Shown here: positions 18,084 to 27,230 of the stretch, piece by piece
How positions within the stretch are numbered: position 1 is the stretch's first letter
Layout of the letters: each line of letters begins with the position of its first letter
Source: Bacteroidota bacterium
Lineage (GTDB): Bacteria > Bacteroidota > Ignavibacteria > OLB7
DNA: 64,000 nucleotides
Direction of reading: 5' to 3'
Assembly (NCBI GenBank): GCA_018266795.1
Contig: JAFDZV010000007.1
Span: 1-64,000 of the forward strand
Notes under the pieces: model-generated
What the model was told of the DNA's origin: nothing
The model's input: only the letters and a program-made list of their open reading frames with translations
Database searches by the model: none
Program-made: the position numbers and the translations under genes

Positions 18084-19625
18084 TCAGGCTGCCGCGCGCG
18101 AGCGCTCGTGGGCCGTGCGGGGAAGCGCAGCCTTCAACGATTCGATCTTGCGGTCCAGCCAGACGAGATACTGGAAGTGACGGAATGCGTTACACTCCAT
18201 CGGATCATTCTCCAGCGGCGCAAGCCTGTTCCGAATGTCGATGAAGAGATCCAGAAGCTCCGCGCGGTTCCTGACGCGAATCAGGGAGCGGAACATCTCC
18301 AGCACGATGGTCTCGAACTGATGGATGATCTTTCGCGAACGGAGATACCGATAGGCGGAACGGACACGATACTCAAGCAGATCGTTGTGCCCGAGCTCGA
18401 AGTGGATCACGATGTTCACCAGGCGTGCATGCGCATACACCTCGCGTCCGCGGATGGGTTCCGGCTCGTTGAGGATCGCGTTGTTGAACTCCAGAGCTCG
18501 CTCGAAATCATCCAGCTCGAAGTAGAGAAGCGTGAGGTTGCTTCGGAAGCGGAGCAGGTAATCCTGATCGAGATGCGGCGCCAGGTGGCGTAATCCCTGC
18601 TCGATCTCGATCGCGATCGATTGGAATCGTTCGCGATCGTCCATACCGAGCGCAAGCGTCAGCATGTTGAGATAGACGGTGCCGAAGAGATGCGCCTGCA
18701 GCCGCACGCAGCCGCGACGGCGCGGGCCGATCAGACTCTGCGCGCGTTCCCGCAGAGTCTCCACCAACGCCCAGAACTCCTGGATCAGGCCGTTCCGCTT
18801 CAGCAGCATGAGATGGTTCGAGGCGGCAGCGAAGTACCAGGTGATGCGCGAGCGGATCAGCGGCGGATGCGCATCGAAGAGTTCCATCTGCTCCCGCGTA
18901 AGGCGCAGCGCCCCGGCATCGTCCCCCATGGCATGATGAAACATTGCCCGCGACCAGCGATCGAGAATCCTGGCCTTCACGGAGAGAACGGGGCCGGCGT
19001 CGCCGGGATGCTGTCTCATCAGGCGCTCCAACTCCTCCGCGATCTTCGGCGAACGAAGCGCCCCGGGAAGGAAGGGAACGGCCAGGCGGCGCATGGCAAC
19101 GTTGTGATCTATCAGGTCGCGGTATGCATCGATCACGGTGTATACGTCCTCGTAGATGGAGAGCACGCCCCTGTCCGTATCGGTGATGCCGGGATTCAAC
19201 GTCTCGTTCCACGCGAGCACCTCCAGCATCGCCAGATGATCCTCATGCTCGCGGGCAAGCTCCATCGCACTCTGGGCCATCTTCCGGGCCTGATCGGCGA
19301 GCCCGCGATCGATGAGGATCTCGATGTTGTGAATCAGCCCGCGAATCTCCGCGCGAACCGTGGTCTCCGTGTGATAGGCACGCAGGCTGCGCATCACCTG
19401 CTCGTACAGATACCGCTTCGCAACGTTGAACTGCCGCACCAGCGGCATGCCGGCGAACTGCCGCTTCAGGCCGGCCTCGTTGTAGCTCTCCATGGCATCG
19501 AGGGCATCGAAGAGCGCGAGGTAGAGCTTGCTGCCGCGATAGAACGTTGCCTGCAGCTTGAAGTATCGCTTCTCCGCTTTGGAGAGCGACTTCACGAGGC
19601 GAAAGAGATCGTCCGAGGCTTTCAT
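18084..19625 (-). CDS. TPR-like helical repeat protein (513 aa), cytoplasmic
   Basis: The N-terminus MKASDDLFRLVKSLSKAEKR is recognisable from a group of uncharacterised Bacteroidota-type proteins. There is no signal peptide. The sequence is almost all helix, built of degenerate 34-40 residue helical pairs (QARKMAQSAMELAREHED; DFERALEFNNAILNEPEP), so a TPR-like superhelix for protein binding is inferred. The role is unknown. It is divergent from the T9SS gene at 19937, separated by 311 bp. Confidence 0.75.
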   Translation of the reverse strand: MKASDDLFRLVKSLSKAEKRYFKLQATFYRGSKLYLALFDALDAMESYNEAGLKRQFAGMPLVRQFNVAKRYLYEQVMRSLRAYHTETTVRAEIRGLIHNIEILIDRGLADQARKMAQSAMELAREHEDHLAMLEVLAWNETLNPGITDTDRGVLSIYEDVYTVIDAYRDLIDHNVAMRRLAVPFLPGALRSPKIAEELERLMRQHPGDAGPVLSVKARILDRWSRAMFHHAMGDDAGALRLTREQMELFDAHPPLIRSRITWYFAAASNHLMLLKRNGLIQEFWALVETLRERAQSLIGPRRRGCVRLQAHLFGTVYLNMLTLALGMDDRERFQSIAIEIEQGLRHLAPHLDQDYLLRFRSNLTLLYFELDDFERALEFNNAILNEPEPIRGREVYAHARLVNIVIHFELGHNDLLEYRVRSAYRYLRSRKIIHQFETIVLEMFRSLIRVRNRAELLDLFIDIRNRLAPLENDPMECNAFRHFQYLVWLDRKIESLKAALPRTAHERSRAAA

Positions 19626-19936
19626 GGATCAGATTGAATGGATCATCCGGCGCCGCGGCCATGCGGCGCGCATATCACAATAACCGCAAGGCCGGCATAA
19701 TGTTTCGCCTGGCCCCGGCGGCCTGCGTTCCCCCTTGCGCAGACCGATTCCCTTCGTATGTTTGCTCCCACTCCGGCGATTCCATCTGTATATTTCAACG
19801 TATCGTTTCCGGCTTCCCCGGTCCATCACAAGTTCACGGTAATCCACACGTTCCCCCTGTACTCACGGGCATTGCATCGCATTGCCGCACACGACTGTGG
19901 CGGCATCTATTTCTCATTCATATATCAGAGAGGAAC
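19626..19936. other. Divergent promoter region, no gene
   Basis: Holds the promoter at 19735-19764 for the rightward gene; nothing else recognisable. Confidence 0.6.
19735..19764 (+). promoter_or_regulatory. Bacteroidota-type promoter TTG-N19-TAtgTTTG
   Basis: TTG at 19735-19737, exactly 19 nt, then TATGTTTG at 19757-19764. This matches the Bacteroidota primary sigma consensus TTG-N19-TAnnTTTG. Predicted transcription start is near 19770, leaving a leader of about 165 nt before ATG 19937. Confidence 0.65.
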
Positions 19937-20929
19937 ATGAAACGTATGATCGGCCACCGATCCATTCTTCGCATGCTCCGCATGCTGGCGGCATCGCTGC
20001 CGCTTCTCACCATCGGGCTGCACGCCCAGGAAATTCCCCCCTGCACGCCGGACTGCTTCGACAGACCGTTCAAAGGACCGAATTATGCCGAAGTCATGAT
20101 GGATGTCTCCCAAGGAGGTGCGGACTGCCTGAGCGCCTGGCAGATCTGCTACTACAAGCGTGACTCGGCGTGCGGGGTGTACCAGGACTTCCAGATCGTC
20201 TTCGTCCGCCCGGAGAGCGAGCCGACACCCGGATGCACCGGCGCCTATCAGAACATGGGGAACATCTTCAGGGCGGCGGTGCGCGTCATGCTTCGCGACA
20301 ACCCGATGAACTTCGAGCCTTTAACGAAACCCGGTGTAGGGCAGCCGCCGAAGTGTGCTTCGAACTGGCGGGTGACGGTGGGAACCTGCTGGAAGGTTGC
20401 GGACCCGCCCCGCTACGGCTGCCAGGTCTGCGGCACGGATGTCTGCTGTCTGGCGCACTACACCGTCTGCCTCACATCCGGCGGCACCAGAACCTGGACA
20501 CCGGTCCCTCCGGTCACCGGCGGAGCGGGAACGTGCGCGGGGCAGGGAACCGGCTGCTATCCAGTCTGCGACGGACTGCTGGTGGACGAGGAGTATCCCA
20601 AGAGCACGCTGAAAACCGGTGCGGGAAGCCCGGCCGCGAACGATATTGTGGGGCCGGAGGATGGTGCAGCCGAACGCTCGTCCGCATTCCCGAATCCGAC
20701 ATCCGGCGGCACCACGGTGGCCTGCGAGTCGCACGCGGCGGGCCTTCTCTCGCTCACGGTCTACGATGCCGCCGGACATGTCGTGCTGGGAGAGTTCCGC
20801 GAGGGGAAGGCGGGCGGTACCGTGGAGTTCGGCATCGATGCCGGGCTGCTCCAGAGCGGCGCCTACCGCTACACCGTAGAGCGGGGTAGTCGCGTGGTCT
20901 CCTCGGGTGCGTTCAACGTGGCCAGGTAA
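19937..20929 (+). CDS. T9SS cargo: cysteine-rich exported protein (330 aa)
   Basis: ATG 19937 follows AGAGGAAC, a good ribosome site. A signal peptide (MLRMLAASLPLLTIGLHAQE) precedes a cysteine-rich region of about 200 residues (PPCTPDCF, CLSAWQICYY, CQVCGTDVCCLAHYTVC), probably disulfide-bonded. The C-terminus is a T9SS sorting domain (AFPNPTSGGTTVACES, LTVYDAAGH, LLQSGAYRYTV, FNVAR). No known binding or catalytic domain is recognised. A hairpin at 20959-20987 separates it from the next cargo gene. Confidence 0.8.
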   Translation: MKRMIGHRSILRMLRMLAASLPLLTIGLHAQEIPPCTPDCFDRPFKGPNYAEVMMDVSQGGADCLSAWQICYYKRDSACGVYQDFQIVFVRPESEPTPGCTGAYQNMGNIFRAAVRVMLRDNPMNFEPLTKPGVGQPPKCASNWRVTVGTCWKVADPPRYGCQVCGTDVCCLAHYTVCLTSGGTRTWTPVPPVTGGAGTCAGQGTGCYPVCDGLLVDEEYPKSTLKTGAGSPAANDIVGPEDGAAERSSAFPNPTSGGTTVACESHAAGLLSLTVYDAAGHVVLGEFREGKAGGTVEFGIDAGLLQSGAYRYTVERGSRVVSSGAFNVAR

Positions 20930-20958
20930 TCCGAGCAATCGTTTTCGATGACATCATC

Positions 20959-20987
20959 GCATGGGCCGCGCTACGGCCGGCCCATGC
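20959..20987 (+). terminator. Hairpin after the cysteine-rich T9SS gene
   Basis: GCATGGGCCG (20959-20968) pairs with CGGCCCATGC (20978-20987) across 9 nt. It lies 30 nt past the stop and 13 nt before the next start. Confidence 0.55.
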
Positions 20988-21000
20988 ATTCATACTCTGC

Positions 21001-22317
21001 ATGGATTTTATGAGACGCATACCGTTCGCTCCACTCCTTCTCCTGGCACTCCTTGCCTGCACGGGCGGCGCGCGCGCGCAGGAGCATCGATGGATCCATC
21101 AGGACTCCATTCCCAACTGCGTCTATCTCGATGTCGCATGCTACGACGGGAACAACTGCGTCGCCATCGCGAACAACGGCGGCCTGAAGATGATCGTCCG
21201 CCGAACTACCGACGGCGGGACAACGTGGAATCAGATCTATCTGGACTCCGGCTATGTGATCGACAACACGCACTACAACAACCCCTTCTGGCTTCGCCGG
21301 GTTGCACAGCCGTCGCCGGAGCACATCCTCGTTGCCTGCGACTCCGGGCGCATCCTGCACACCGAGGATGCCGGCGCCCACTGGAGCATCGTACAGACAT
21401 CCACCGGCGAGATGCTGGATTGCATCAGCATGGCCGACACACTCAACGGGCTGGCAGGAGGGAACACTGCGGGGTTGTTCACCACGCACGACGGCGGCAG
21501 TTCATGGCAGTTCATGCCACGGCCTGATTCGCTCTATCGCAAGGGGATACAGGACTTGACCTGCTTCACGCCGAATATCTATCTGGTCCTTACCAACAGC
21601 CAGGACATCATTCGCACCGAGGATGGCGGAACGCATTGGCAATTCAATCGTGGGCCAACTGGCAGCTTAAGAATCGCATTCGCCTCGCAAAAAGTTGGAT
21701 GGGCAGCCGGAAGAATACTAACAGGCACAGGTGCCCAGGCGCGCGATTTGATTTATGTCACACACGACAGCGGCGCAACATGGCAGAAACAGGTGGACAG
21801 CCTGATCCCGGCAGCCTTCGGGCTCCGGGATGTTGCATTTACCGACAGCCTCAACGGCATCGCCGCCGGACAGGTCGGCAAGGTGCTCCGCACAACCGAT
21901 GGCGGCAGAACATGGCGGCAGGAACAGGTGAATCTCGATGCGCAGTTGGTCGCCGTCATCTACCCCACATCAACCACTGCGCTCATCGTCAGCAACGAGG
22001 GAAACATCCTCAAACAGGAGCGCACCATCACCGCCGTAAGCGGGCAACGCGATGCCAGTACGAATGAACTCCGCGTGCTCCCGAACCCCATAACCGGCGA
22101 TGGCGCACGGATACGATACGAGATCCGCAAACCCGGCACTGTACGCCTCACATTCACCGACATGCTGGGCCGATGCCGCATGCTGACCGAGGAAGGGAAC
22201 CAGAGCGCAGGCGAGCATATGGCAACCCTCCCCGACGGACTTCCACCCGGCCTCTACATCGTGCGGCTCGTCACCGGCGATGGAACAACGGCCGTGCAAT
22301 GTATCGTGCAGCGATAG
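21001..22317 (+). CDS. T9SS cargo: YCF48/BNR propeller, tandem paralogue 1
   Basis: A 438-aa exported protein with signal peptide (MRRIPFAPLLLLALLACTGGARAQ). Seven or so propeller blades carry TDGGTTW, EDAGAHW, HDGGSSW, EDGGTHW, HDSGATW and TDGGRTW repeats. It ends in a T9SS sorting domain (VLPNPITGDGARI, TFTDMLGR, LPPGLYIVRLVTGD, IVQR). The next gene is a paralogue of the same architecture; their last ~58 coding bases are nearly identical. Surface-exposed and probably ligand-binding; no enzyme motif. MDF precedes the Met that best fits the signal peptide. Confidence 0.85.
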   Translation: MDFMRRIPFAPLLLLALLACTGGARAQEHRWIHQDSIPNCVYLDVACYDGNNCVAIANNGGLKMIVRRTTDGGTTWNQIYLDSGYVIDNTHYNNPFWLRRVAQPSPEHILVACDSGRILHTEDAGAHWSIVQTSTGEMLDCISMADTLNGLAGGNTAGLFTTHDGGSSWQFMPRPDSLYRKGIQDLTCFTPNIYLVLTNSQDIIRTEDGGTHWQFNRGPTGSLRIAFASQKVGWAAGRILTGTGAQARDLIYVTHDSGATWQKQVDSLIPAAFGLRDVAFTDSLNGIAAGQVGKVLRTTDGGRTWRQEQVNLDAQLVAVIYPTSTTALIVSNEGNILKQERTITAVSGQRDASTNELRVLPNPITGDGARIRYEIRKPGTVRLTFTDMLGRCRMLTEEGNQSAGEHMATLPDGLPPGLYIVRLVTGDGTTAVQCIVQR

Positions 22318-22391
22318 CATAACCAGGTACTCCTCCGGCAGTTCATTCTCCCATCCATTCATCTGTTCCGGTCCCCTATTGTTCTCTGCTC

Positions 22392-23693
22392 ATGACATCA
22401 CACTCTCTCGTTCTCGCAACGCTTGCCGCCGTGCTGGTGTTCGCAGCACCGCTTGCGGCCCAGGAATATCGCTGGGTTCACCAGGACTCCATTCCCAGTT
22501 TCTACTATCGTGACGTGGCCTGCCACGACGGCAACAACTGCGTCGCAATCGGCAGCCCTCGCGGAGAAAAAATGATGGTCCGGCGTTCCATCGATGGTGG
22601 GCGCACATGGGATCCCATCTACTTCGACTCTGAGTACGTTGCCGACAGCACGCACTACCACGTTCCGCTGCATCTCAATCACGTTGCACAGCCATCGCCG
22701 GAGCACATCCTCGTCGCCTGCGACTCTGGGCGCATCCTCCACACCGAGGATGCCGGGGCGCACTGGGGCATCGTGCAGACATCGTCCGACCAATCGTTCA
22801 ACTGGATCAGCATGGCCGATACGCTGACCGGGATCGCCGGAGGCTACAATTCGGAGATGTTCAGCACTACCGATGGTGGACGCACATGGAAGCTCTCTCC
22901 ATCCCCGGATTCAACCGGGCTTCATGGAGCCTTCGACGGAGTCTGTGCCTCACCGCTCGTGTGGTTCGTGCTCAACAATCGCCGCGATATTGTTCGGACG
23001 GTGGATGGCGGCGCGCACTGGCAGCTAAGCCGCGCGGGCAGTCACTGCTACAGCCTGACTCCCCTCTCGCCGGCTCGCATATGGGCGGCGGGCGGCATCC
23101 AGATACCCAGCAATCAGCGGCGCGACCTGATTCTCGCCACACGGGACAGCGGTGCCACATGGCAGACACAGTTGGATTCCATGCTTCCGGCATGGGATGG
23201 CCTGAGCGATATCGCATTCGCCGACAGCCTCAACGGCATTGCAATCGGGGAGATGGAGAAGATTGTTCGCACCACCGATGGCGGGAGAACGTGGGTACTG
23301 GAAAAGGTGAACGTTGAGGGACCGTTGGTCGCAGCCGCATACTCCGCGCCCAGTACCGCCCTTGTTGTGAGCAACTTCGGCATCATCCTCCGGCAGGAGC
23401 GCGTTGCCAACGCCGTCGATGATCGCCGCGATGTCGATGCCGCGCAACTGCAGGTGGTCCCCAACCCGATTGAGGGCAGCGGCGCCATTCGCTACCACCT
23501 CGCAGCGCCGGGCCTGGTGCGGATCACCCTCTGCGACATGCTGGGGCGCGAGCGGACGATACTCGAGGAAGAGGACGCTGACGCCGGCAGCCACGAGACG
23601 CCGGCGCCGCCCGGGCTCCGGGCCGGCCTCTACCTTGTGCGGCTCGTCACCGGCGATGGAACAACGGCCGTGCGATGTATCGTGCAGCGATAG
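22392..23693 (+). CDS. T9SS cargo: YCF48/BNR propeller, tandem paralogue 2
   Basis: 433 aa, clearly a duplicate of the preceding gene: shared RWVHQDSIP or close variant, ACHDGNNCVAI, HVAQPSPEHILVACDSGRIL and the complete C-terminal sorting domain. It has its own signal peptide (MTSHSLVLATLAAVLVFAAPLAAQ) and its own set of W-ending BNR blades. The two proteins diverge in the blade surfaces but keep the C-terminus. The gap between the genes is 74 bp, so they may be co-transcribed. Confidence 0.85.
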   Translation: MTSHSLVLATLAAVLVFAAPLAAQEYRWVHQDSIPSFYYRDVACHDGNNCVAIGSPRGEKMMVRRSIDGGRTWDPIYFDSEYVADSTHYHVPLHLNHVAQPSPEHILVACDSGRILHTEDAGAHWGIVQTSSDQSFNWISMADTLTGIAGGYNSEMFSTTDGGRTWKLSPSPDSTGLHGAFDGVCASPLVWFVLNNRRDIVRTVDGGAHWQLSRAGSHCYSLTPLSPARIWAAGGIQIPSNQRRDLILATRDSGATWQTQLDSMLPAWDGLSDIAFADSLNGIAIGEMEKIVRTTDGGRTWVLEKVNVEGPLVAAAYSAPSTALVVSNFGIILRQERVANAVDDRRDVDAAQLQVVPNPIEGSGAIRYHLAAPGLVRITLCDMLGRERTILEEEDADAGSHETPAPPGLRAGLYLVRLVTGDGTTAVRCIVQR

Positions 23694-23771
23694 CATGCAG
23701 GGATTCACCGCAGAGGGCACAAAGGGATGCCGGCCCCCTCGGGGATGCCGACGCGCAGCGCCTGATCTCTT

Positions 23772-23903
23772 CACGAGAACATCAACCCCGACAGTGCCAG
23801 GATATTCCTCTGCAATGACCACCGTAGTCGTCGCGAGATCCCTGACCCCGACTGCGTCTGGGCATCTCTCGGCAATGCCCCTCCGGTGGTCTTCGCGAGG
23901 CGA
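23772..23903 (+). repeat. Mosaic repeat module B, copies 2 and 3 in tandem
   Basis: AGAACATCAACCCCGAC begins the first unit. The second unit contains CTCTCGGCAATGCCCC and GTGGTCTTCGCGAG, matching 9205-9241. Confidence 0.65.
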
Positions 23904-23985
23904 GCGCGGCGAAGCCGCGGCGATCTGTGCGGGCTGGCCTCACGTGGCTGGTTCGGTACGTTGAGCGGGAACGATCGCCATGCCC

Positions 23986-24112
23986 CCGCACGGCGCATTG
24001 TTCCGCCGGGCGGACCATGATGCCGGCCGGTACAGGTTGCCACGTCGGTATCCGCTTCGCGGCTGCCTCCTCGCAACAACCCCTGGTGAATGTTCACATC
24101 CATTGTCATGAG
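23986..24112 (+). repeat. Mosaic repeat module A, copy 2
   Basis: Contains CGCACGGCGCATTGTTCCG, GCCACGTCGGTATCCGCT and TTCACATCCATTGTCATGAG, paralleling 9338-9463. Confidence 0.8.
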
Positions 24113-24227
24113 CAGCGAACGGAGTGAGCGCGGCAACCGTTCCCGCGTTCACTCGGAAGCCGCTGCGGTATGTCGTGTTCTCCCGGATGGATCGCCACGC
24201 CCCGGCTTCGCCTCTGCTGCGCGGGCC

Positions 24228-24276
24228 GCGCGAAGACGATCGATGTACGTGGTTCGCACTGCCTGTTGTCATGAGC
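24228..24276 (+). repeat. Mosaic repeat module C, copy 2
   Basis: CGCGAAGACGATCGATGTAC followed by CTGCCTGTTGTCATGAGC; matches 9257-9306. Confidence 0.75.
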
Positions 24277-24365
24277 GGCCACCAACGGTTCATCGTCCTG
24301 CCGCACGGCAATCGTATCTTGCCGCCCAACTGCTGAGAGTGGCTCCACTCCTGAACTCCGCTCGA

Positions 24366-24391
24366 TGAAGGTACTCCTTGAAGGTACTCCT
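24366..24391 (+). repeat. 13-bp tandem duplication across the glycosyltransferase start
   Basis: TGAAGGTACTCCT occurs at 24366-24378 and again directly at 24379-24391. The duplication leaves the ancestral ATG (24365) out of frame with the gene and creates a TTG in frame at 24378, with GAAGG 6 nt upstream. Confidence 0.85.
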
Positions 24392-25460
24392 GGATGTGAC
24401 CCCGCTGATGAGAACCGGGCTGACCGGCATCGGCGTCTACGCGCGCAGCCTCTGGCATGCGCTTGGCCTCCTGCCGGACGTGAAGGTTGCGGGACGGTGG
24501 CGACTGGCGCGCTTCGGCAAGCGGCATCTGCTGCGGGCACACGCACAGGGGCCGGCAGGCCCGCGCATTCCACTCCTCTCGGATCTCAACCTTCGCGGCT
24601 TCGACATCTACCACGGCACGGACTTCCGCATACCCCGCCGCGGACGCTACCGGCGCGTTGTCACGATTCACGACATGGTCGTCTTTGAACATGATCTCGT
24701 GGACGACCGCTTCGCGCAGCAGGGAATCGAGAGGATGCGCCGCACGCTGATCGGCTGCCGGCCGGATGGTGTGATCGCAATCTCCGAGTTCACACGCGAA
24801 CGCATTCTTCATTTCTTCCCGCAACTGGAGCGGATACTCCACGTAGTGCCGCTCGGTGTGGACGCCGGCCGTTTCGCCCGGCCGCTTCCGGAGGGATTCG
24901 TGATGCCGGCGGGGATCGGCGCAGGACCGTTTCTGCTCTCAGTGGGCTCCGTGGAGAAGCGGAAGAATCTCGCGGCATCCATACAGGCGTTCGAGATCGC
25001 TCGCGAGCGCCACGGCAATCTCTCCTTCGTTATCGCCGGCACCAACGGCCACGGCGCGGAGGCAATCGATGCGCGCATCGCCGCATCGCAACATCGCGAT
25101 GCGATTCATCGTCTCGGCTTCGTTGATGACGATCTGCTTCTCGCGCTCTACCGCAACGCACATGCGGTGCTCTATCCCTCGCTCTACGAAGGGTTCGGCC
25201 TGCCGGTGCTGGAGGCGATGGCGGCAGGAAGCCCGGTGATCACGAGCAACCGCGGCGCCATGGCCGAAGCGGCCGGAAGCGCGGCGCTGCTGGTGAATCC
25301 GGAGGCGCCGGAGGAGATCGCCGCGGCGATACTGACGCTCCTCGATGACGATGCCGAACTCATGCGCCTTCGGGCCGCCGGACGCGAGCGCACCGCCGCG
25401 CACGCGTGGCAGCGCTGTGCGGAGAGAACCGTCGCGGCCTATCGGGCCGTGCTGGGATAG
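24378..25460 (+). CDS. Glycosyltransferase family 4, with displaced start codon
   Basis: A 360-aa GT-B transferase. The N-terminal half starts KVLLDVTPLMRTGLTGIGVY (acceptor loop G-x-G-x-Y). The donor half has SVGSVEKRKN and the E-x7-E motif in YEGFGLPVLEAMAAG followed by PVITSNRG, typical of mannosyl/glucosyl GT4 enzymes. The reading frame begins at TTG 24378. The ATG at 24365 reads into another frame because of a 13-bp tandem duplication. The duplicated GAAGG may serve as ribosome site for the TTG. If the duplication is slippage-prone, expression could switch. It is not next to other glycan genes. Confidence 0.88.
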   Translation: MKVLLDVTPLMRTGLTGIGVYARSLWHALGLLPDVKVAGRWRLARFGKRHLLRAHAQGPAGPRIPLLSDLNLRGFDIYHGTDFRIPRRGRYRRVVTIHDMVVFEHDLVDDRFAQQGIERMRRTLIGCRPDGVIAISEFTRERILHFFPQLERILHVVPLGVDAGRFARPLPEGFVMPAGIGAGPFLLSVGSVEKRKNLAASIQAFEIARERHGNLSFVIAGTNGHGAEAIDARIAASQHRDAIHRLGFVDDDLLLALYRNAHAVLYPSLYEGFGLPVLEAMAAGSPVITSNRGAMAEAAGSAALLVNPEAPEEIAAAILTLLDDDAELMRLRAAGRERTAAHAWQRCAERTVAAYRAVLG

Positions 25461-25580
25461 AGGCCGGTTTCTCCGCCATGCCGCAGGAACCGGAGCGAAC
25501 ATCGCCGTACCCGTTCTCCCGATCGTACGAAGTTCCTTCCAGCGTTGCATCGCTCGGATCATACAAACCAGAGGCTCTTC

Positions 25581-27083
25581 ATGATCACGCATTCACGATG
25601 TGAGTTGCACGCTCACTCCCGCCTGCTCACGCTCGGCATCCTTGCAACGTTGCTCGCGGCGTCCGCCGCCGCAAGGCTCTCCGCGCAGGAGGCATTCCCG
25701 GCAACGCATATCATCGTTGCATCCTCACGCACCTTCGTTCCCGATTCGGAGCGCGGCGTCGGCATCGGCTTCATGAATGTGGATCAGGTGGCCGGCTCCG
25801 AGCAATTTCGGATAACTCTTCTGCACGGCTCCAGTCCGATCTCGCAGATACTCGCCCGCAAGCATACACCGGATGGAAGCGATCCCGTTCTGCAGGCATT
25901 CTTCTTCCCCGATGGCGTCACAACCGTCACCACCACGTTGAACGCCTTCAACGTGGAGGCCTTCAATGCGCTGGACTCCAACCTCCTCTATCTGGACATC
26001 CGCACCGAGGCCTATCCGGACAGCTTCATGGTGGGAACGGCGTACGCAATTCCGAGCGCCGCGACATACGAGTTCAACGGAGCAGATGTGACCCCGCCGA
26101 ACAACGGGACGAGCGGCTCCGGCTCCGGATACCTCATCTACGATTCCGCCGCGCACTCCGCGCGCTACATCGTCAACTGGAGCGAACTCGGTGACAATGC
26201 CACGGCCGTGGAGATCCATCGCGGCTCGATCGGAACCAACGGACCCAGAGCCCTTGCGCTGCCGCTCTCCGCGGGGAGCACCATGTCCGTTGGAACGTGG
26301 ATGGGGATGAGCGATACGGATATCGCCGCGATGAAGCAGGGGGCGCTCTACATCACCGTCAACACGGCGAGCCATCCGGACGGAGAGATACGCGGGCAGT
26401 TGATCCCGGTGGACATGTTCACCGCGTCGCTCGAACCCGCCAACGAAGTCCCGCCGCAGTCCGGAACGCTGGCCAGCGGAACGGCCTACATGGCGTTGGG
26501 GAGCTACCCGAACGGCGCCTACACGCTGGCGGTGATCGGAGCATATGGCGATATCACGGACAGCGTTACGGCCGCCGGGCTCTATCTGGGCGCCACGGGA
26601 AACACCGGCCCGCTGCTCGCGACGGTGGAGAACGACATGCCGCACCATCTCGCGTTCGCCAAGGATATCGCCCCAACGGAGATAACGGCCGATCAGGTGG
26701 CGGCAATCCGTTCCGGCAACAGCTACCTGAACGCCTACTCTCCCGCCTATGGCAGCGGCGAGATTCGCGGACAGTTCGTTGCGGCCGGCACCAACTTCTT
26801 CCTCTCCGAGACGCCGCGCGAACATCCTGCGGCCGCGTCGGAGTTCACGGCGCAGGTTGACCGCAATGGAGCGATGGCGCAGTTCACGCTCCCGGAATCG
26901 CTTGCGGGGGCCGGAGCGCGCATCGCGATCTACGACATGCTGGGCCGGGAGGTGACGCGGGTTCCCGCCGATACGCGTTTCGTATCGGTTGCAACGGACG
27001 GCCTTGCCAACGGCGCCTATGTGGCGCAGGCAACGCGCGGCGGAGCCGCCCCCGCGGTTGCACGATTCGTTGTTGCACGCTGA
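25581..27083 (+). CDS. T9SS cargo: two-CHRD-domain exported protein
   Basis: 500 aa from ATG 25581. A signal peptide (LLTLGILATLLAASAAARLSAQ) is followed by a DUF4397-like beta domain (residues ~30-150). Two CHRD domains follow, each ending in the diagnostic G-E-I-R-G-Q (HPDGEIRGQL; YGSGEIRGQF) with ALYITVNTASH and NSYLNAYSPAY before them. The T9SS sorting domain (GARIAIYDMLGREV, LANGAYVAQAT, ARFVVAR) completes it. CHRD domains are extracellular beta folds of unclear ligand. A strong terminator at 27120-27155 follows. Confidence 0.88.
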   Translation: MITHSRCELHAHSRLLTLGILATLLAASAAARLSAQEAFPATHIIVASSRTFVPDSERGVGIGFMNVDQVAGSEQFRITLLHGSSPISQILARKHTPDGSDPVLQAFFFPDGVTTVTTTLNAFNVEAFNALDSNLLYLDIRTEAYPDSFMVGTAYAIPSAATYEFNGADVTPPNNGTSGSGSGYLIYDSAAHSARYIVNWSELGDNATAVEIHRGSIGTNGPRALALPLSAGSTMSVGTWMGMSDTDIAAMKQGALYITVNTASHPDGEIRGQLIPVDMFTASLEPANEVPPQSGTLASGTAYMALGSYPNGAYTLAVIGAYGDITDSVTAAGLYLGATGNTGPLLATVENDMPHHLAFAKDIAPTEITADQVAAIRSGNSYLNAYSPAYGSGEIRGQFVAAGTNFFLSETPREHPAAASEFTAQVDRNGAMAQFTLPESLAGAGARIAIYDMLGREVTRVPADTRFVSVATDGLANGAYVAQATRGGAAPAVARFVVAR

Positions 27084-27119
27084 GCCGCGGCGCTCCGCGT
27101 ACGGTGCGCCATGAACCGA

Positions 27120-27155
27120 ATCGGGCCCGCATCCGGAGTGGAATGCGGGCCCGAT
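27120..27155 (+). terminator. Strong intrinsic terminator after the CHRD gene
   Basis: A perfect 13-bp stem (ATCGGGCCCGCAT, 27120-27132; complement 27143-27155) with a 10-nt loop, followed by CTGTTTAT. Confidence 0.75.
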
Positions 27156-27230
27156 CTGTTTATCCACTCTTATCACACGTTGGACACGTTCGGCCTGAGT
27201 TGTACTCAGGCCCCTTCCTCCGAGCAGGGA

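Larger units (their letters stand above)
23694..24364. other. Non-coding interval made largely of mosaic repeats
   Basis: Carries module B twice (23772-23838, 23851-23903), module A (23986-24112) and module C (24228-24276). These are the families seen at 9176-9463 but in a different order. A TATCTTGC box at 24315-24322 is a possible promoter element for the glycosyltransferase. Confidence 0.75.
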
